64,000 nt of DNA from Tomocerus qinae (Eukaryota > Arthropoda > Collembola > Entomobryomorpha > Tomoceridae), in the NCBI GenBank assembly GCA_020055645.1, contig CM034546.1, positions 74,772,001 to 74,836,000 on the forward strand. The letters are read 5' to 3'. Position numbers and translations under genes: made by a program. Positions 11,019-22,595 of this stretch are shown here, piece by piece (the stretch's first letter is position 1; each line of letters starts with the position of its first letter). The notes under the pieces were generated by a model. That model was given only the letters and a program-made list of their open reading frames with translations, did no database searches and was not told the DNA's origin.

Positions 11019-11476
11019 TGTAACGAGCCATTCTACCAGCTCCTATCCTACTCTAACACATGTACTCTATCCTCCTTTCCATCCCAACAACTCCCACTTA
11101 AGTAACTTTACCTGGAACTGGGAATCAACTCCTCAGTTCTCGTCGGGAAGTCCAGCTATCAACAACTACTAGTCTCTTACCTTTCCTATCTTATTCGGCA
11201 ATATCTATTCTTCCAACAGTTAACTTACTTGCTAGTAAACATTCAGTCTAATTCTATTTCAACATACACTTGAGTGCATTCTACATTTATTACAAACACA
11301 CATACACACATTCACATCAGTTATTACATCATTCCATGATTTATACAACTTCCTATCTAAGTAGATTCATCTAGCATTGGTGCAGGAACCAGAAGTGGCG
11401 TTTAGTATTGCATATTACTTGCATAGCTTCGTCAAGAGTAAGGGCAGGCCTAACAAAGCGGCTCTTGGCCATTACA
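11019..11476 (+). repeat. 3' LTR of element A
   Basis: 458 bases, same sequence as the 5' LTR by eye, followed directly by the ATTA target duplication at 11477-11480. Confidence 0.95.
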
Positions 11477-11480
11477 ATTA

Positions 11481-12153
11481 ATAGTGTCAACATAGGGTTA
11501 TACAGGTTATAGAATTGTCCACATAAGGTTTTACTACTTCTAGAAGTAACAACATGGGGAAAATGGGGGTGGACACATACATATACAAACTTCCGGAAAT
11601 TAATATATAGCATAGATAAATGGTTTCAAGAGGTGTTAATATTAAGTTTTATCTTCTTCCATTGCGTTGTGACCTCAATATTTCAAGTTCAAACTGAGTT
11701 TTAAAATGCTTTTAAAATTAATGACAAGTCTAGTGGACTGAGGAAAGTAATTTTGAAATACTTTATCGTGTCTTGTTTTTTTTGCACCAACATTTTATCG
11801 TAACTACAAAACGTATTGTAGCTTGTCCAATTGCCATTTTATACAACTACATGAATAGATGTAGTCAGGACAATTTGCTTTGAAAATAACTACATCCATT
11901 CTTGTATTTTGTCCCAACTGCGTATTATACAAATCTAATATTGTTTTTTGCCATCAGAGTCCGTTGCCTAACTACAAATATCAATGTATTTTGTGCCGAA
12001 AAGGTTAATGCTGATGTTGTGTTTTGTATGCTTGTAATATTGAGGTATTCATTCGTTAAGGCAGGTCGGGATTTCTTGTCGTTTATGTGGCGAAATCTCT
12101 GATTCCTGTTTACAAAACTTTGACCCCATTACTTATTATAACCTTTGCCAACT
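11481..12153. other. Stretch without a recognised gene
   Basis: AT-rich intergenic sequence with only short frames and no supporting motifs. Confidence 0.6.
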
Positions 12154-12359
12154 CAAGGAACCAAAAATGTACTCCTTTTTACAAAAAAGTTACTTTTTTA
12201 AAGCAGTCCATTTTGTCTTTTTACATTTTTGCCTTATTTACATGTAAAATGGAAGTAAATGGGGGACGCTGATACGTCATAAAAGGTTAAAAAATCAGAA
12301 CTACTTTTAAAAAAATCTGTTTATACAAAAACGCTAAAAAGGTCCTGTTTTGTTCCCTG
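12154..12359. mobile_element. hAT-type MITE, family B, copy 2
   Basis: 206 bases, CAAGGAACCAAAAATG...TTTTGTTCCCTG, flanked by perfect 8-base target duplications tgccaact (12146-12153 and 12360-12367). Non-coding, with the same AAAAAGG-rich interior as the other two copies. Confidence 0.88.
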
Positions 12360-12367
12360 TGCCAACT

Positions 12368-13993
12368 TAAGTTGCAAAACAAGTCAAGTTTTCATTTCCT
12401 TGAATGAAACTCTGTACACTTTCAATGAAGAGATTTTTTGTCGATTTCTTACTACATATTAGCAGAGGAAGAATGACCTTTCTTTCTATGCATGTGCATT
12501 TTGTAGACTCAAACTAAAGTGTATTCACATTCATTCATAATATTGGTATAATTGAAATTCACATGCACACTACTTATCAGGTACATTATTACATGACTGT
12601 GTACTGTGTGCTTCTTGTTATTAGAAATATTGTTATGAACAGATGGCTCATAATATAATAGTTTTACCAATGCTATGTTAATGAAAAAATAACATGAAAT
12701 AATTTATAGCTATATAAACACACCTCTTCGATCTGTAATCTGTACTGTAATTAAGTAAGTATAATTAATTAAATAATAAAATATCTTGTCTTTATGACTT
12801 CAGTTTCCCTTGAGTCATCGAACAGAGAACAAAGTTTGCTTCTGTTCTCCATTTAAAAGACATTTCTATGTTAAGTTGATGGAAAAAACCTTATGTACGG
12901 ACATTATGTAACTTTAAGACATGGAAAAATGTTGTGCTAAATCCTCGAGTGTAAGTGGCTAGATAACGTTTTGCTTAGGACCATTTTGTGAAGTTCGTCG
13001 TAGATAAGCCAAAAATGTGGATAGTTTAACCCTTTAAAGGAAAGCGTGCATTGGAATTATTGATGTGTAAATACATACAGATATTATACAATTACCACTA
13101 ACAATGAAATATTATGATTTCCATCAAATAATAACCCTTTCGTTGCATTACTACTCTGCAGCTGTTAGGAAAACCCGACATGTGCATTGCATCAATTGCA
13201 AAATTGCATGCACATAAATCTGTGATTCTATAATAACAATTTAACTCTGTGTGGTTTGGAATCGGATGACTCAACCTACCTCCTCGCTCTTTGCCAATTT
13301 GTCGGAAATTTCGATTCATCTAAAAGAAGCCTAGGTACCTACTTTATCCAATCGTAGTTATTATCGCTTTACTAAGTTTCTGCAGATATTTTATTAGTTA
13401 ATTATAAGTCCATTTAAACTGAACTCATTTAATTTCATAGTTATCTAAAATATTTTCAATCTAAGTTTAGATAAATTCTTTCAATCGTTATAATATTATG
13501 ATCAATGATTGCGGGTTTTAATTATTTTGTACAATATTTAATTTAAATTAAAGATTTAAATTAAATTGGACGTTTTGAGATATTGTGTAACAGTTTTGGG
13601 CTTGGAGTAGAAAATAAGTATGTTTTATTTTCTAAAAATGTAACACAAATATTGTTCTTAGATTTTTGTTGGTATGATCTTTAGATCGCTTTCATGGATT
13701 AGAGTTAAACACGGTCTGACATTGCCCTTCGTGTTTTATAAGTGCTGATAATCATCGGTTCACTCACGATATAATATGTAATCATAACAATGAAAAATAC
13801 TTAAGTTTATTCAAGGCCAACGTACACTATGAGAAAAGAATAACAAGTAACAATTTTCAGGGCAACGACCGTTAAAGATAATCTTATTACACTTGCAATG
13901 TGATGTGTGGTGATATTTGTTTCTTATTTATCATGTACTAGTCAATCTTGGGATTCTGTGGTTGAATAAAAGCCAAAACAAAGACTGGCAGTC
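12368..13993. other. Stretch without a recognised gene upstream of the GMC gene
   Basis: AT-rich. A 73-codon minus-strand frame at 13098-13319 has no motif support. No TATA box could be assigned with confidence to the gene that starts at 13994. Confidence 0.55.
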
Positions 13994-16900
13994 ATGACTG
14001 TGATTTTTAGAAAATTTGCAAACTCTAGAAGTGGGATATTTCGTAATGGACATTACAATAACTGGTTTTCGGAATTTATTTTCACATTGGCTGCGTCCCT
14101 CTCCATTTACTTAACCGGTTGGAACACAATGATTCAAATCAATGATAAGCTACAAATGTTGTCCAGTGACAATGGAGACATTTTTGATTTCATCGTTGGT
14201 GAGTTCTACTTTTTTAAAACAATTATGTATTATATATAAAATATCAGGCAGTCAAAAATTATTTATAAAAACATTAATCAAAAATGTAATTTATATAATA
14301 ATCAATAATTTTATTAAAAACTTTATTTTGATCACCATAACCATTAACACCATTCATCAACAGATCATCAAGTTTATAACTTTCCAAGCTGTAGCAAGCC
14401 TTTAATATTTTGTATTTCTGTAGTGGGAAGTGGATCTGCTGGTGGAATAGTTGCTAATCGTCTTTCAGCTAATTACAGAGTGTTACTTTTAGAAGCCGGT
14501 GCTGATCCTCATCCACTCCAAGTAAAATGCAATTTTGATGTCAATAATATTAATTATACGGTCCCGTTAATTAAACGATCAAAATTTATTTCCAGTCTAT
14601 TCCTATATTTGCATTTAATATCGTTAATCATCCGGAGATTGACTGGATTCATAAAACCGTTCCGCAAAAATATTCATCCCTGTCCATGTACGATAAAGTA
14701 AAGCATTTTAAGTTGTATTTTTTAAATTAATTATTGTTGTTCAGTTTTCTGCATATTATACTTATCAGAACTAAAACGCTTCTAAACTAGTTTATATTGG
14801 ATAGTATCTGTAAATTTAAAAAAATTACTACCAAAATTCATTAATTATATTTTTTAATTTGAATTACTTTCAAGCAATCCATTTGGAATCAAGGCCGTGC
14901 CCTAGGGGGTACATCAAACATAAATTGTAAGTGTTAGAAACAAATAGTAAAAATTACATTTCAACGTTATGTATTTGGAAGTAAGTAATCAGTCTATTCT
15001 ATTCCCAATAAGATAAATTACATAATTTCATAATATATAAAGTGATTTTTTTCACATCCATAAATTAATCTCGAGCAATTGCATTTTAATATTTAGATAT
15101 GATACACAACCGAGGGAATCCAAGAGATTTTGAACATTGGGCTATAATAACGGGAGATGACTCTTGGAATTACGAAAATTTGCTTCCATTTTTTAAGAAA
15201 CATGAAGATTTTGTAGGACATTGGCCACTAGGTATTTGCATGTGTACTGTGTACGGTAGTTAATCTAGCTGGTAGTCGCAAAAGGAATTAGCCATTATTA
15301 TAAGCTGAACGAAACCTTACTAGAGTTCAGGGAACAAAAAAGGACCTTTTTTGCCTTTTACCTTTTTTGCCTTTTTAATAAAAAAGGTAGGAGTGCGATT
15401 TTTAAACAGCAGTCCTATTTTGCCTGTTTTGATGTAGCAGCTTGCCCCATTTACTTCCACTTTACTATACATGTAAATAAGGTAAAAAAAGTAAAAAGGA
15501 ATGCTTTTTTAGGAGTAGTACTTTTTACCTTTTTTGTAAAAAAGGAGTACCTTTTTTGTTCCCTGCTAGAGTTACTTCCCCCTTTACGTGAGGTTTAACT
15601 ACCTCAGTGAAACAAATAACAGAACAGTAATGCCAGAAGAAGTAGGATTGACGACAAAAAATTAATAATTGGTTTTTTTTTGATTTCGAGATGATGTTCA
15701 TGAGACTGGTGGAGAGCTACGTATCGAAATGCCATCATACACTGTGTATTCAGAATTAGCACGATTATTTGTTCAAGCTGGAGTAGAATTGGGCTATGAG
15801 CATAGCGATCTTAACGGAAGATATTCAGAAGGTGGGAATAATTTTCGCATAATGGATTACTACGTTTATTAACCATTTCTGTTTGAATCACGATTACTTT
15901 TCTATAGGATTTGATTTTGTATATTCACCAACAAAAAACGGTCGAAGACATCAGACTTACAAAGCATTCTTACAGCCAGCTATGGCGAGGTCTAACTTAG
16001 TCATCAGAAGATTTTCCCACGTGAACAAAGTATTGCTAACCCAATTATTTAAAGTAAAGATTTAATTACAGTAATTAAGTTGTTAATTATTGTGTAGTAA
16101 CATATAATTTGCAGATTTACTTTCGTGGAGAAAATAATGATGCATTTGCAGTGGAGTATGATCAGTACGGAACCAGAAGATTTGCCTACGCTACCAAAGA
16201 AATAATTTTGTCAGCCGGCGCAATTAAATCTCCTCAGATTCTAATGCTGTCTGGAGTTGGCCCAAAAGAAAAATTGCAGGAGCTCGGGGTTACTTAATAT
16301 CCATTTCAAATTACGAATTAGAACTTGTAATAATTGTTGCTGATAAAAATGTTTTTTAATTCAGATTCCGGTTAAATGGGATTCACCAGGAGTGGGACAA
16401 AACGTGCAGGATCATTTATGTACATATCTCGGTCCATTTTTTATTGATTCTCCAATTTCTTTTATGTCAGATCGTGAACTCTCAGTCCCAACTGCGCTCG
16501 ACTTTCTTGGTCAAGGAACCGGGCCATTTACAAACATGGGAACAACAGCCCAGGCATTTTTTGCTACTTCAAAAGCAAAGTCTGCAGATGGAATGCCCAA
16601 CTGGCCAGATATTCAATTATATTTCATTGGAATTGGAATCCATAAGCAATTCGGGGAAACGATGTCTCACGCTTTCAACCTTCGTAGAGATATTTCAGAG
16701 GCGTATTATCGCAATGGTGTAGGAAGAGATGCATTCACTGTTTTCGTTTCGAATGCTCGGCCTAAAGCACGAGGGGAAATTACTTTAGCATCATCAGACC
16801 CTTACAATCCTCCAAAAATCCAGCCGAACTATCTTGACAATGACCACGACTTGCAAGTCATTCTTGAAGGGGTCAAGAAAACTGTTCAACTAGCAGAGAA

Positions 16901-17504
16901 TACAACTGCATTCAGTAATATAGGCACGCGATTCACAGATGACATTTTCCCTGGTTGCGAAAATGTAGCGTTTCGCTCTGATGCCTATTGGGAATGTTAT
17001 ATCCGGCATTATTCCGTGTCTCTGCATCACATCTCAGGAAGTTGTTCCATGGGGAAGCCAGAATTGCCTAATTCAGTGGTGGATCCACAACTGAGAGTCA
17101 TCGGCACTAATCGTCTCAGAGTGATTGATGCTTCGGTTATTCCTCTGATTCCTGTTGGAAATATAAACGCCCCTACTATGATGATTGGAGAGAAGGGAGC
17201 TGATTTAATTCTTAGATACTGGGAAGGTCAAAATTACTTAAGTAATCCTCCAACAAGTGGAGCACCTGATGATTTCAAAAATGTCACAACGTGGCCACCG
17301 AATCATGCAACTACTTCAGGAACAGAGTCATCTACTTCAGAAATTAACTTTACTCAAGGACCGCAGAATTACACAACTGCATCAAATGCAGCTCCAATTA
17401 TTAGTACTGGTACAACGGACGATGATCTTCAAAGCAGTGCATCTACGACTTCTCTAGGTCCAGATTACGACAGTATAGAAATCAACAAACCCCCGGCACG
17501 TTGA
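13994..17504 (+). CDS. GMC-family FAD oxidoreductase (glucose dehydrogenase-like), nine exons
   Basis: Exons: 13994-14198, 14424-14521, 14596-14697, 14875-14926, 15097-15231, 15691-15831, 15908-16029, 16115-16288 and 16365-17504; 2169 bases, 722 residues, all introns GT-AG with phases that join cleanly. A hydrophobic segment near residues 21-45 suggests a signal anchor or secretion. The FAD-binding loop G70-S-G-S-A-G75 is followed by L-L-L-E-A-G. Next come the family motifs G-R-A-L-G-G-T-S-N-I-N-Y and A-G-A-I-K-S-P-Q-I-L. The catalytic region has H564-H565 in S-L-H-H-I-S-G-S-C, then V-V-D-P and G-N-I-N611-A-P-T with I-G-E-K-G-A-D. The enzyme oxidises an alcohol or sugar with FAD. The last ~80 residues form an unusual Thr/Ser-rich tail. 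Exon 7 could instead use a donor 24 bases later; family spacing favours the earlier one. Confidence 0.93.
15328..15565. mobile_element. hAT-type MITE, family B, copy 3, inside intron 5 of the GMC gene
   Basis: 238 bases with near-perfect terminal inverted repeats CAGGGAACAAAAAAGG / CCTTTTTTGTTCCCTG and perfect 8-base target duplications ctagagtt (15320-15327 and 15566-15573). Best-preserved copy of the family. It lengthens intron 5 without touching splice sites. Confidence 0.93.
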
Positions 17505-17603
17505 TGAAGTTGAATTTCTTAGGTCATGTATCAATCTTGTTGCCTAACCTCTATTAAGTACCCTTCAACCTTATGCCTTGCCTTTAACGATTTTGTTCCT
17601 AGT

Positions 17604-18075
17604 TTAAGGACGCTCTCCCCGCCTGCATAGCAACACATAGAAATATCTAAACGCGTGTTAAAAATGTTTTACATCTGGCTTTATTCCTCCCGAAGGATAA
17701 TTCCGATTTTTATGGGACTTACATTTTTGGAATCCTGGACTATCGAGGAACACAAGAGGGTTGCTGGATTTTTGATTTCACTGCTTTAAATGCTTTAAAA
17801 ATCATTCCAAAAAAAGTGAATTCGTTTTAATTTTTATACTATGTTGATTTTTTGCAGCATTCAAAGCATTCAAAGCATTCAAAGCAAATCAAAAATCCAG
17901 CAACCCTCGTGTATTCCTATAGATAGTCCTGGATTCCAAAAACGTAAGTCCCATAAAAATCGGAATTATCCTTCGGGAGGAATAAAGCCAGATGCAAAAC
18001 ATTTTTTAACATGCATTTAGATAAGCCCATATGGTTTGTGGTTGCTATGCAGGTGTGCGTGGAGAGCCTTCTTAA
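17604..18075. mobile_element. Palindromic MITE with TTAA target duplication
   Basis: A 472-base foldback element with arms of ~150 bases or more (about 17608-17770 against 17910-18070) that share CTGCATAGCAAC, the block through cttcgggaggaataaagcc, and the block around gattccaaaa. It is bounded by TTAA at 17604-17607 and 18072-18075. The TTAA duplication is typical of piggyBac-type transposition. The centre carries three copies of attcaaagc (near 17860-17883). No ORF. It lies 100 bases after the GMC stop codon. Confidence 0.8.
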
Positions 18076-19448
18076 TTCAACTTGCTTATACTAAATGGCC
18101 ATACCGAAATAGTGTTTATATTTTCGAATATTAAATAATTCACGAAGTTAAATGAATCTTTGTTAACAAAATATTATAGCCAAATTTGTAGTACTTTAAA
18201 AAAAATGTGAAAACTGAATACGTGGATTTATTTGCAAAAAACCAAGTAATTGTGCATTTACTGAGCTCCAATAAAAACTCCATTTGAATTTCGAAATGGC
18301 TAATAATAAACACATAAATATCATAGTTAAGTAACTACAAAAACATTACCTATAACAATTACAAATATACTACACTACAATTCATCTGCCTTATTTTTCT
18401 TAACCTAAGTCAGAGTGCATGACCATCTACGATCACAATAAATAGACCCTCCTTATGAAAAAACAGCCAAAGAGAAACCAAGGGATGCCCCAACCAGTTA
18501 AAACCCCTTTCTTCTACCTATATCGTATGTATATATCTGCCTTAATATGATCTATATTATGTCATTTAGAGTTTAAAGGGCATAAATTTTAAGCTTTTTG
18601 CAAGCATATTAGAAAATAACTATAACAAGCATTTCATAAAACAATTAACCCTAATTTGGATTGGCATCTTAAGAAATCAAACCAAATTTTGATGTCTAAG
18701 GTGTTTGAAATCCAGTAATAGAAGTACCAGTACTTCTATAATATTATATTACACTAACATTAATTATTAAATTTTACAGAGCAAATATACAAATACAGCT
18801 TTTGTAACGTATCATGTGTCTAATAGATGTTTACATTTGCATTACTGATTTCTAAATGGCATTCCTATACATATAGTTGTTCTGGATGCAGTAAAGCAAA
18901 TATTATTTTAACTTTGTTACTCACACTATACCATACAATGCTTTAATTGCAAATCTACTTGACTAAGTCCTAAGTAGATAGGCATTCGCGTGGACAAGCT
19001 CGCTGGATGATATATAAACGTACTACAGATATATAAATAATTATGGATACAACACCATAATGATAGTTTGATAGATTGTATTTATACATGTCTTTTTGTC
19101 TCCTTGTCTTCGATGGGAATGTTTGAAGGTAAGAAATGCTTATAGAACCTCCGCATTTTATCTACTTTTAATATCATAGAAAGAAGCAGTACAAAGTCAC
19201 AATAACAAAATAAATCCGCACTTCCACAATTAAATGCAATATTGCTGAGTTACTAGTTACTACTATTCATATATACTCGTTTCTAATTTATAAATGTATT
19301 TACATGGTATGTTAATTCAGTGACAAAAATTGTGAGAAAGCTCAATGAAAAAATACGATAACAAATTTATTTTAGCTGAACTTGAGTTAGAATTAAGTAT
19401 CTAATTAAAGAAATAGAGTGAATAATGAATTCGAGGAGGTAGACAATG
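18076..19448. other. Stretch without a recognised gene
   Basis: AT-rich, only short closed frames. Nothing identified. Confidence 0.6.
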
Positions 19449-19675
19449 ATATTGTGATGACCATGGGCTGAATAAGCAATTAGTCATTATCACATTACTT
19501 AGAAATAATTATTGTTAGAAAATAACAATTATGTGAAACACACACATGACACATCAGGATATTGCGGTACCCACATCCTATAGAATAAACAGGACGGGCG
19601 CTGGCCGGAGATGGTTAAAGCAAGACAGCCAATGAGAAAAGGGTACAAACATCTAGAAAAGGCGTCGGCTACGGG

Positions 19676-19683
19676 TATATAAG
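19676..19683 (+). promoter_or_regulatory. TATA box in the LTR of element B
   Basis: TATATAAG within a GC-richer context (ctacgggtatataaggggcc), the likely core promoter of the element transcript. The same site recurs in the 3' LTR. Confidence 0.7.
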
Positions 19684-20048
19684 GGGCCCGTCATAAGAAG
19701 AACAACGACAGAGGACTGACGACAGAGAACAGAGAAGAGGGACACTGAGAGACGACAACGACAAGACACCCGATACAGGGCACGAGAGAACAGGAGACTA
19801 GGCACTCGAGACACACAATAATCCAGACACGGGGCGACAAGAGAACCAGCGAACACATCAGGGATAACGGAGGACCAGCGGAGAACCAGCAAGAAGATAA
19901 CGGAGAGCCACGACAGACAACGGAGAACCAAGGAGGAACAACCAGTAAAACTGACCTGATAGGCAGTCGGTCGGGAGCGGAGCCAGAGGAATCAAGTTGG
20001 GACTACGAAACGCACAACACAAACAATCACATTCTAAACTCTAAAAGC

Positions 20049-20054
20049 AATAAA
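20049..20054 (+). terminator. Polyadenylation signal in the LTR of element B
   Basis: AATAAA, about 370 bases after the TATA box. The order TATA then AATAAA on the plus strand agrees with the PBS and purine tract about orientation. Confidence 0.6.
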
Positions 20055-20186
20055 GATTAAAACTCCACAAAATAACATCCAAAATTCATTCTCATTAAAA
20101 ACACATAGACACCGAACAGAAGAGGCAGAATCTACCTTCGGTCAAAAAGAATATATTTTAAAGGCCAATTAAGACCGACCCTCACA

Positions 20187-20204
20187 TGGCGCGGACTCGG
20201 AGCC
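20187..20204 (+). promoter_or_regulatory. Primer-binding site of element B
   Basis: TGGCGCGGACTCGGAGCC begins on the base after the 5' LTR; TGG pairs with a tRNA CCA end. The tRNA species is not assigned. Confidence 0.75.
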
Positions 20205-20644
20205 TTTTCTTCGGTTGACCGTGTTTCTTTTCTTCCCTAGTAGGGAGGGGGACACCTTAGTGTCGCAAATTCCCCCGGACAATTTCGAACATTTTCAGTG
20301 ACTAAGTGAACCAACTTTGAAAAGTGACCATTATGAACTCCGACATGAATGTGAAACAATAACAATCAGTGACAACGATAATATGATTATGGAGCAACTT
20401 ATGAAACTCACTCCGCAATTATGGAAGCCTGCAAACAGTAAACCAAATAAGAATACTACAACACCAAAGCTAAGTCTTTTTAAAACATTCGATTTATTTA
20501 TTTTCATGACTCATGGTAGGGTGATCATTTATAACAAGGTACAAAACTCATTGATAAACGTACATAACCTCATTACAACATAATCATTAGTAAAACAGTT
20601 ATGGCATATTAATTTCAGACGTAAACAATTTTTAGAGTAAAACC

Positions 20645-22595
20645 TTATTCCATCAAATCATTTAACGCAGACAAAATCACGGAAGACAATAGGTTATCGT
20701 CAGCAGGGTTCACTACTTCTCTCGGGTCAGACCATTGACCCTCAGGGGAAGCCTCCAATCTGGAGGGCCCTAACAGTCCCCATTGGGATCCGCTAGCCTC
20801 ACTAGGAAAGGGAGAAACCGGCTGTTGAAGCAATTCGTCTGCCAACACAGCCATTAAACTGGGAGAAACGTCTCCAACATTTAGGGAGTTAACTTCAATA
20901 GGACCCTCCTCTACTCCGACCACCGGCGGAGCTGAGGAAGCATCTGATGCCGATTGTGGAGACACAGCATCCACACTCCTCGCGACGGGAACAGCTACTC
21001 TCTGCAACCTAACTACAGGCACCCGGAGCGGCTTACAATTGCCACTCATACGGTGACGCTTTAGGTTTCGGGCTATCATACGTAGGCCGCAGAGAGAGCA
21101 ATCCGCTCGCGTATTCAACCTTACCCTCTCCGGAGGAGGCCTGCACACCCCCACTTCTGACTCCTCCTCACTCTCAGAGGAGGACCCCAAATTGCTGGGG
21201 ACATATTCCTCATCAGAGGTATCCTCTGAATCCTCACTGGCAAGCGTTTGCATCTCGTTTTCCTGGGATACTTCGCCAGCCACCTCGAGTACAGAACAGT
21301 GTGGTATTACGTCTGTTGTACTCGAAACAGGCCGTGAATTTATATGTAGGGCTGTAGAAGTCGAAGCCACAGGTTCACTTGGCGAAACAGCCCGGATTTC
21401 GGGAGTCACCGGCTCAAATAGAACGGAGACACAGCTGCTTCTGGGCAGCTCCTTCTCCCATTCCAAAGCCAGTGAATCCAACAAGTCACGAATAGTTTCA
21501 AAATCTTTGAAACCATTTTTCATCTTAGTAACCATTGGATCCACCTGCCTCAGGGCTAAGGGATTTCCAATAGACCGTAAGGTCTGCCACAAGTGCCACG
21601 ACGGCTTGAGAGTTGTATTCAGGGAGTCCAACCTCTCATCGACTTTACTACTTAGAATGTCATCAGGGTGACGACACGAGCAGAAATTACCAGTAAAAAT
21701 TAGAGCGATAAATAGAACAGACGGGACATCCCTTCGTGCCGTCATGTTCATACCTTCACTGGAACCCCAGACATAATTTCCTGGGAAAGTTACTAACACA
21801 CTTTTCATATCCAAACGGGCAGTATAAACGGCCACGTTTGCCTCAGAAAAATAAGGATCCTGCAAGAACCAACCCTCATGGGAGAGAGGGTTGGAGCATA
21901 CATTATCAGCAATGGGTAAATGGTCCAGTGCAAAACGTTCGAGAACCGGTACATCCCTTCGGGCTATAGTCTTAAAAACTCTAGGAGCCCCCTTAACCAA
22001 AGAATAATAGGAGATATTAGAATGACCGGTTCCCCGAACAGAATTTATTGTATTAGGGCATTGAACCTCTAAATAATCGGCTGGGATAGCCACGGTCTTA
22101 CTAGTAGAGGGCAACGAACGATAACAAACTGTCTCCCCATTTAGAAAGCGATAAACATTAGGATTAGTATCAGGAACTACCCTGTTTACTCTTGAGGAAA
22201 TTATAGACAAATCCTCATAGCTGGTTACCTCGTTCTTTAGTTCGGTGACCACAATATTACAATCGTTATACCTTTTTACATAATTACAACTAACCGGTAT
22301 CTGCAGACCGGAAGGACATGCCTCTGGAAAGACGCCAGATTGTGAAGCGATTTCCAATACGCAGAACCCAGGGCCATCTCCATTCAGCTCCTCCAGCTGG
22401 CGTGATAAGCGAGTGAGGTCTCGCAAATCTTCCGTAGAGGGCTTCACATGCCAAACCCCACCCACCAGAGTACGCGATAATTCGCTCCTTGAATTCTACA
22501 GTAAAATAAAAAGGAAAAGGGAAAATTTTTAAAGAAACATAACACTGATAAAGGCAATTATAAGCGTAACTGAAGATTTATGTTTCACTTACCAT
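20645..22595 (-). CDS. Antisense spliced gene inside LTR element B; unknown protein with a C2HC finger
   Basis: On the strand opposite to the element transcript a 617-codon frame ends at 20645. The main exon (22495-20645) has no ATG in its first ~230 codons. It starts at a good acceptor (ttttactgtag), and 97 bases upstream a consensus donor (ATG|gtaagt) ends in ATG at 22595-22593 in the right phase, so a split start is proposed. A possible further upstream exon (22783-22754) with an ATG also ends in a GT donor. The first ~330 residues contain several cysteines and a hydrophobic stretch (V-L-F-I-A-L-I-F-T-G). A C-L-C / H / C zinc-binding pattern (C-S-L-C-x(11)-H-x(5)-C) lies near residue 480. 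The middle and C-terminus are acidic and Ser/Pro-rich. No family is recognised. It may be a captured host or viral-type gene; the function is unknown. Confidence 0.6.

Larger units (their letters stand above)
3595..11476 (+). mobile_element. LTR retrotransposon A (Ty3/Gypsy-like, gag only, non-autonomous)
   Basis: A 7882-base element with two direct 458-base LTRs (3595-4052 and 11019-11476), both starting TGTAACGAG and ending CATTACA. By eye I found no difference between them. The insertion is flanked by the 4-base target duplication ATTA (3591-3594 and 11477-11480). A TGG-starting primer-binding site follows the left LTR and a polypurine tract (11005-11017) precedes the right one, so the plus strand is sense. 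The only sizeable ORF is Gag-like (6442-7449). The remaining ~6 kb has no reverse transcriptase, integrase or protease motif. Identical LTRs imply very recent transposition using another element's enzymes. Confidence 0.95.
19453..20186 (+). repeat. 5' LTR of element B
   Basis: 734 bases with TG...CA ends, the same by eye as 24905-25638. The central part (about 19680-19960) is a purine-rich, AGA/GACA-like tract that opens a meaningless 92-codon frame on the minus strand in both LTRs. Confidence 0.95.

Noticed and set aside
10990..11172. 60-codon frame at the start of the 3' LTR
   Set aside because: Falls across the polypurine tract and LTR; the LTR boundary explains the sequence.
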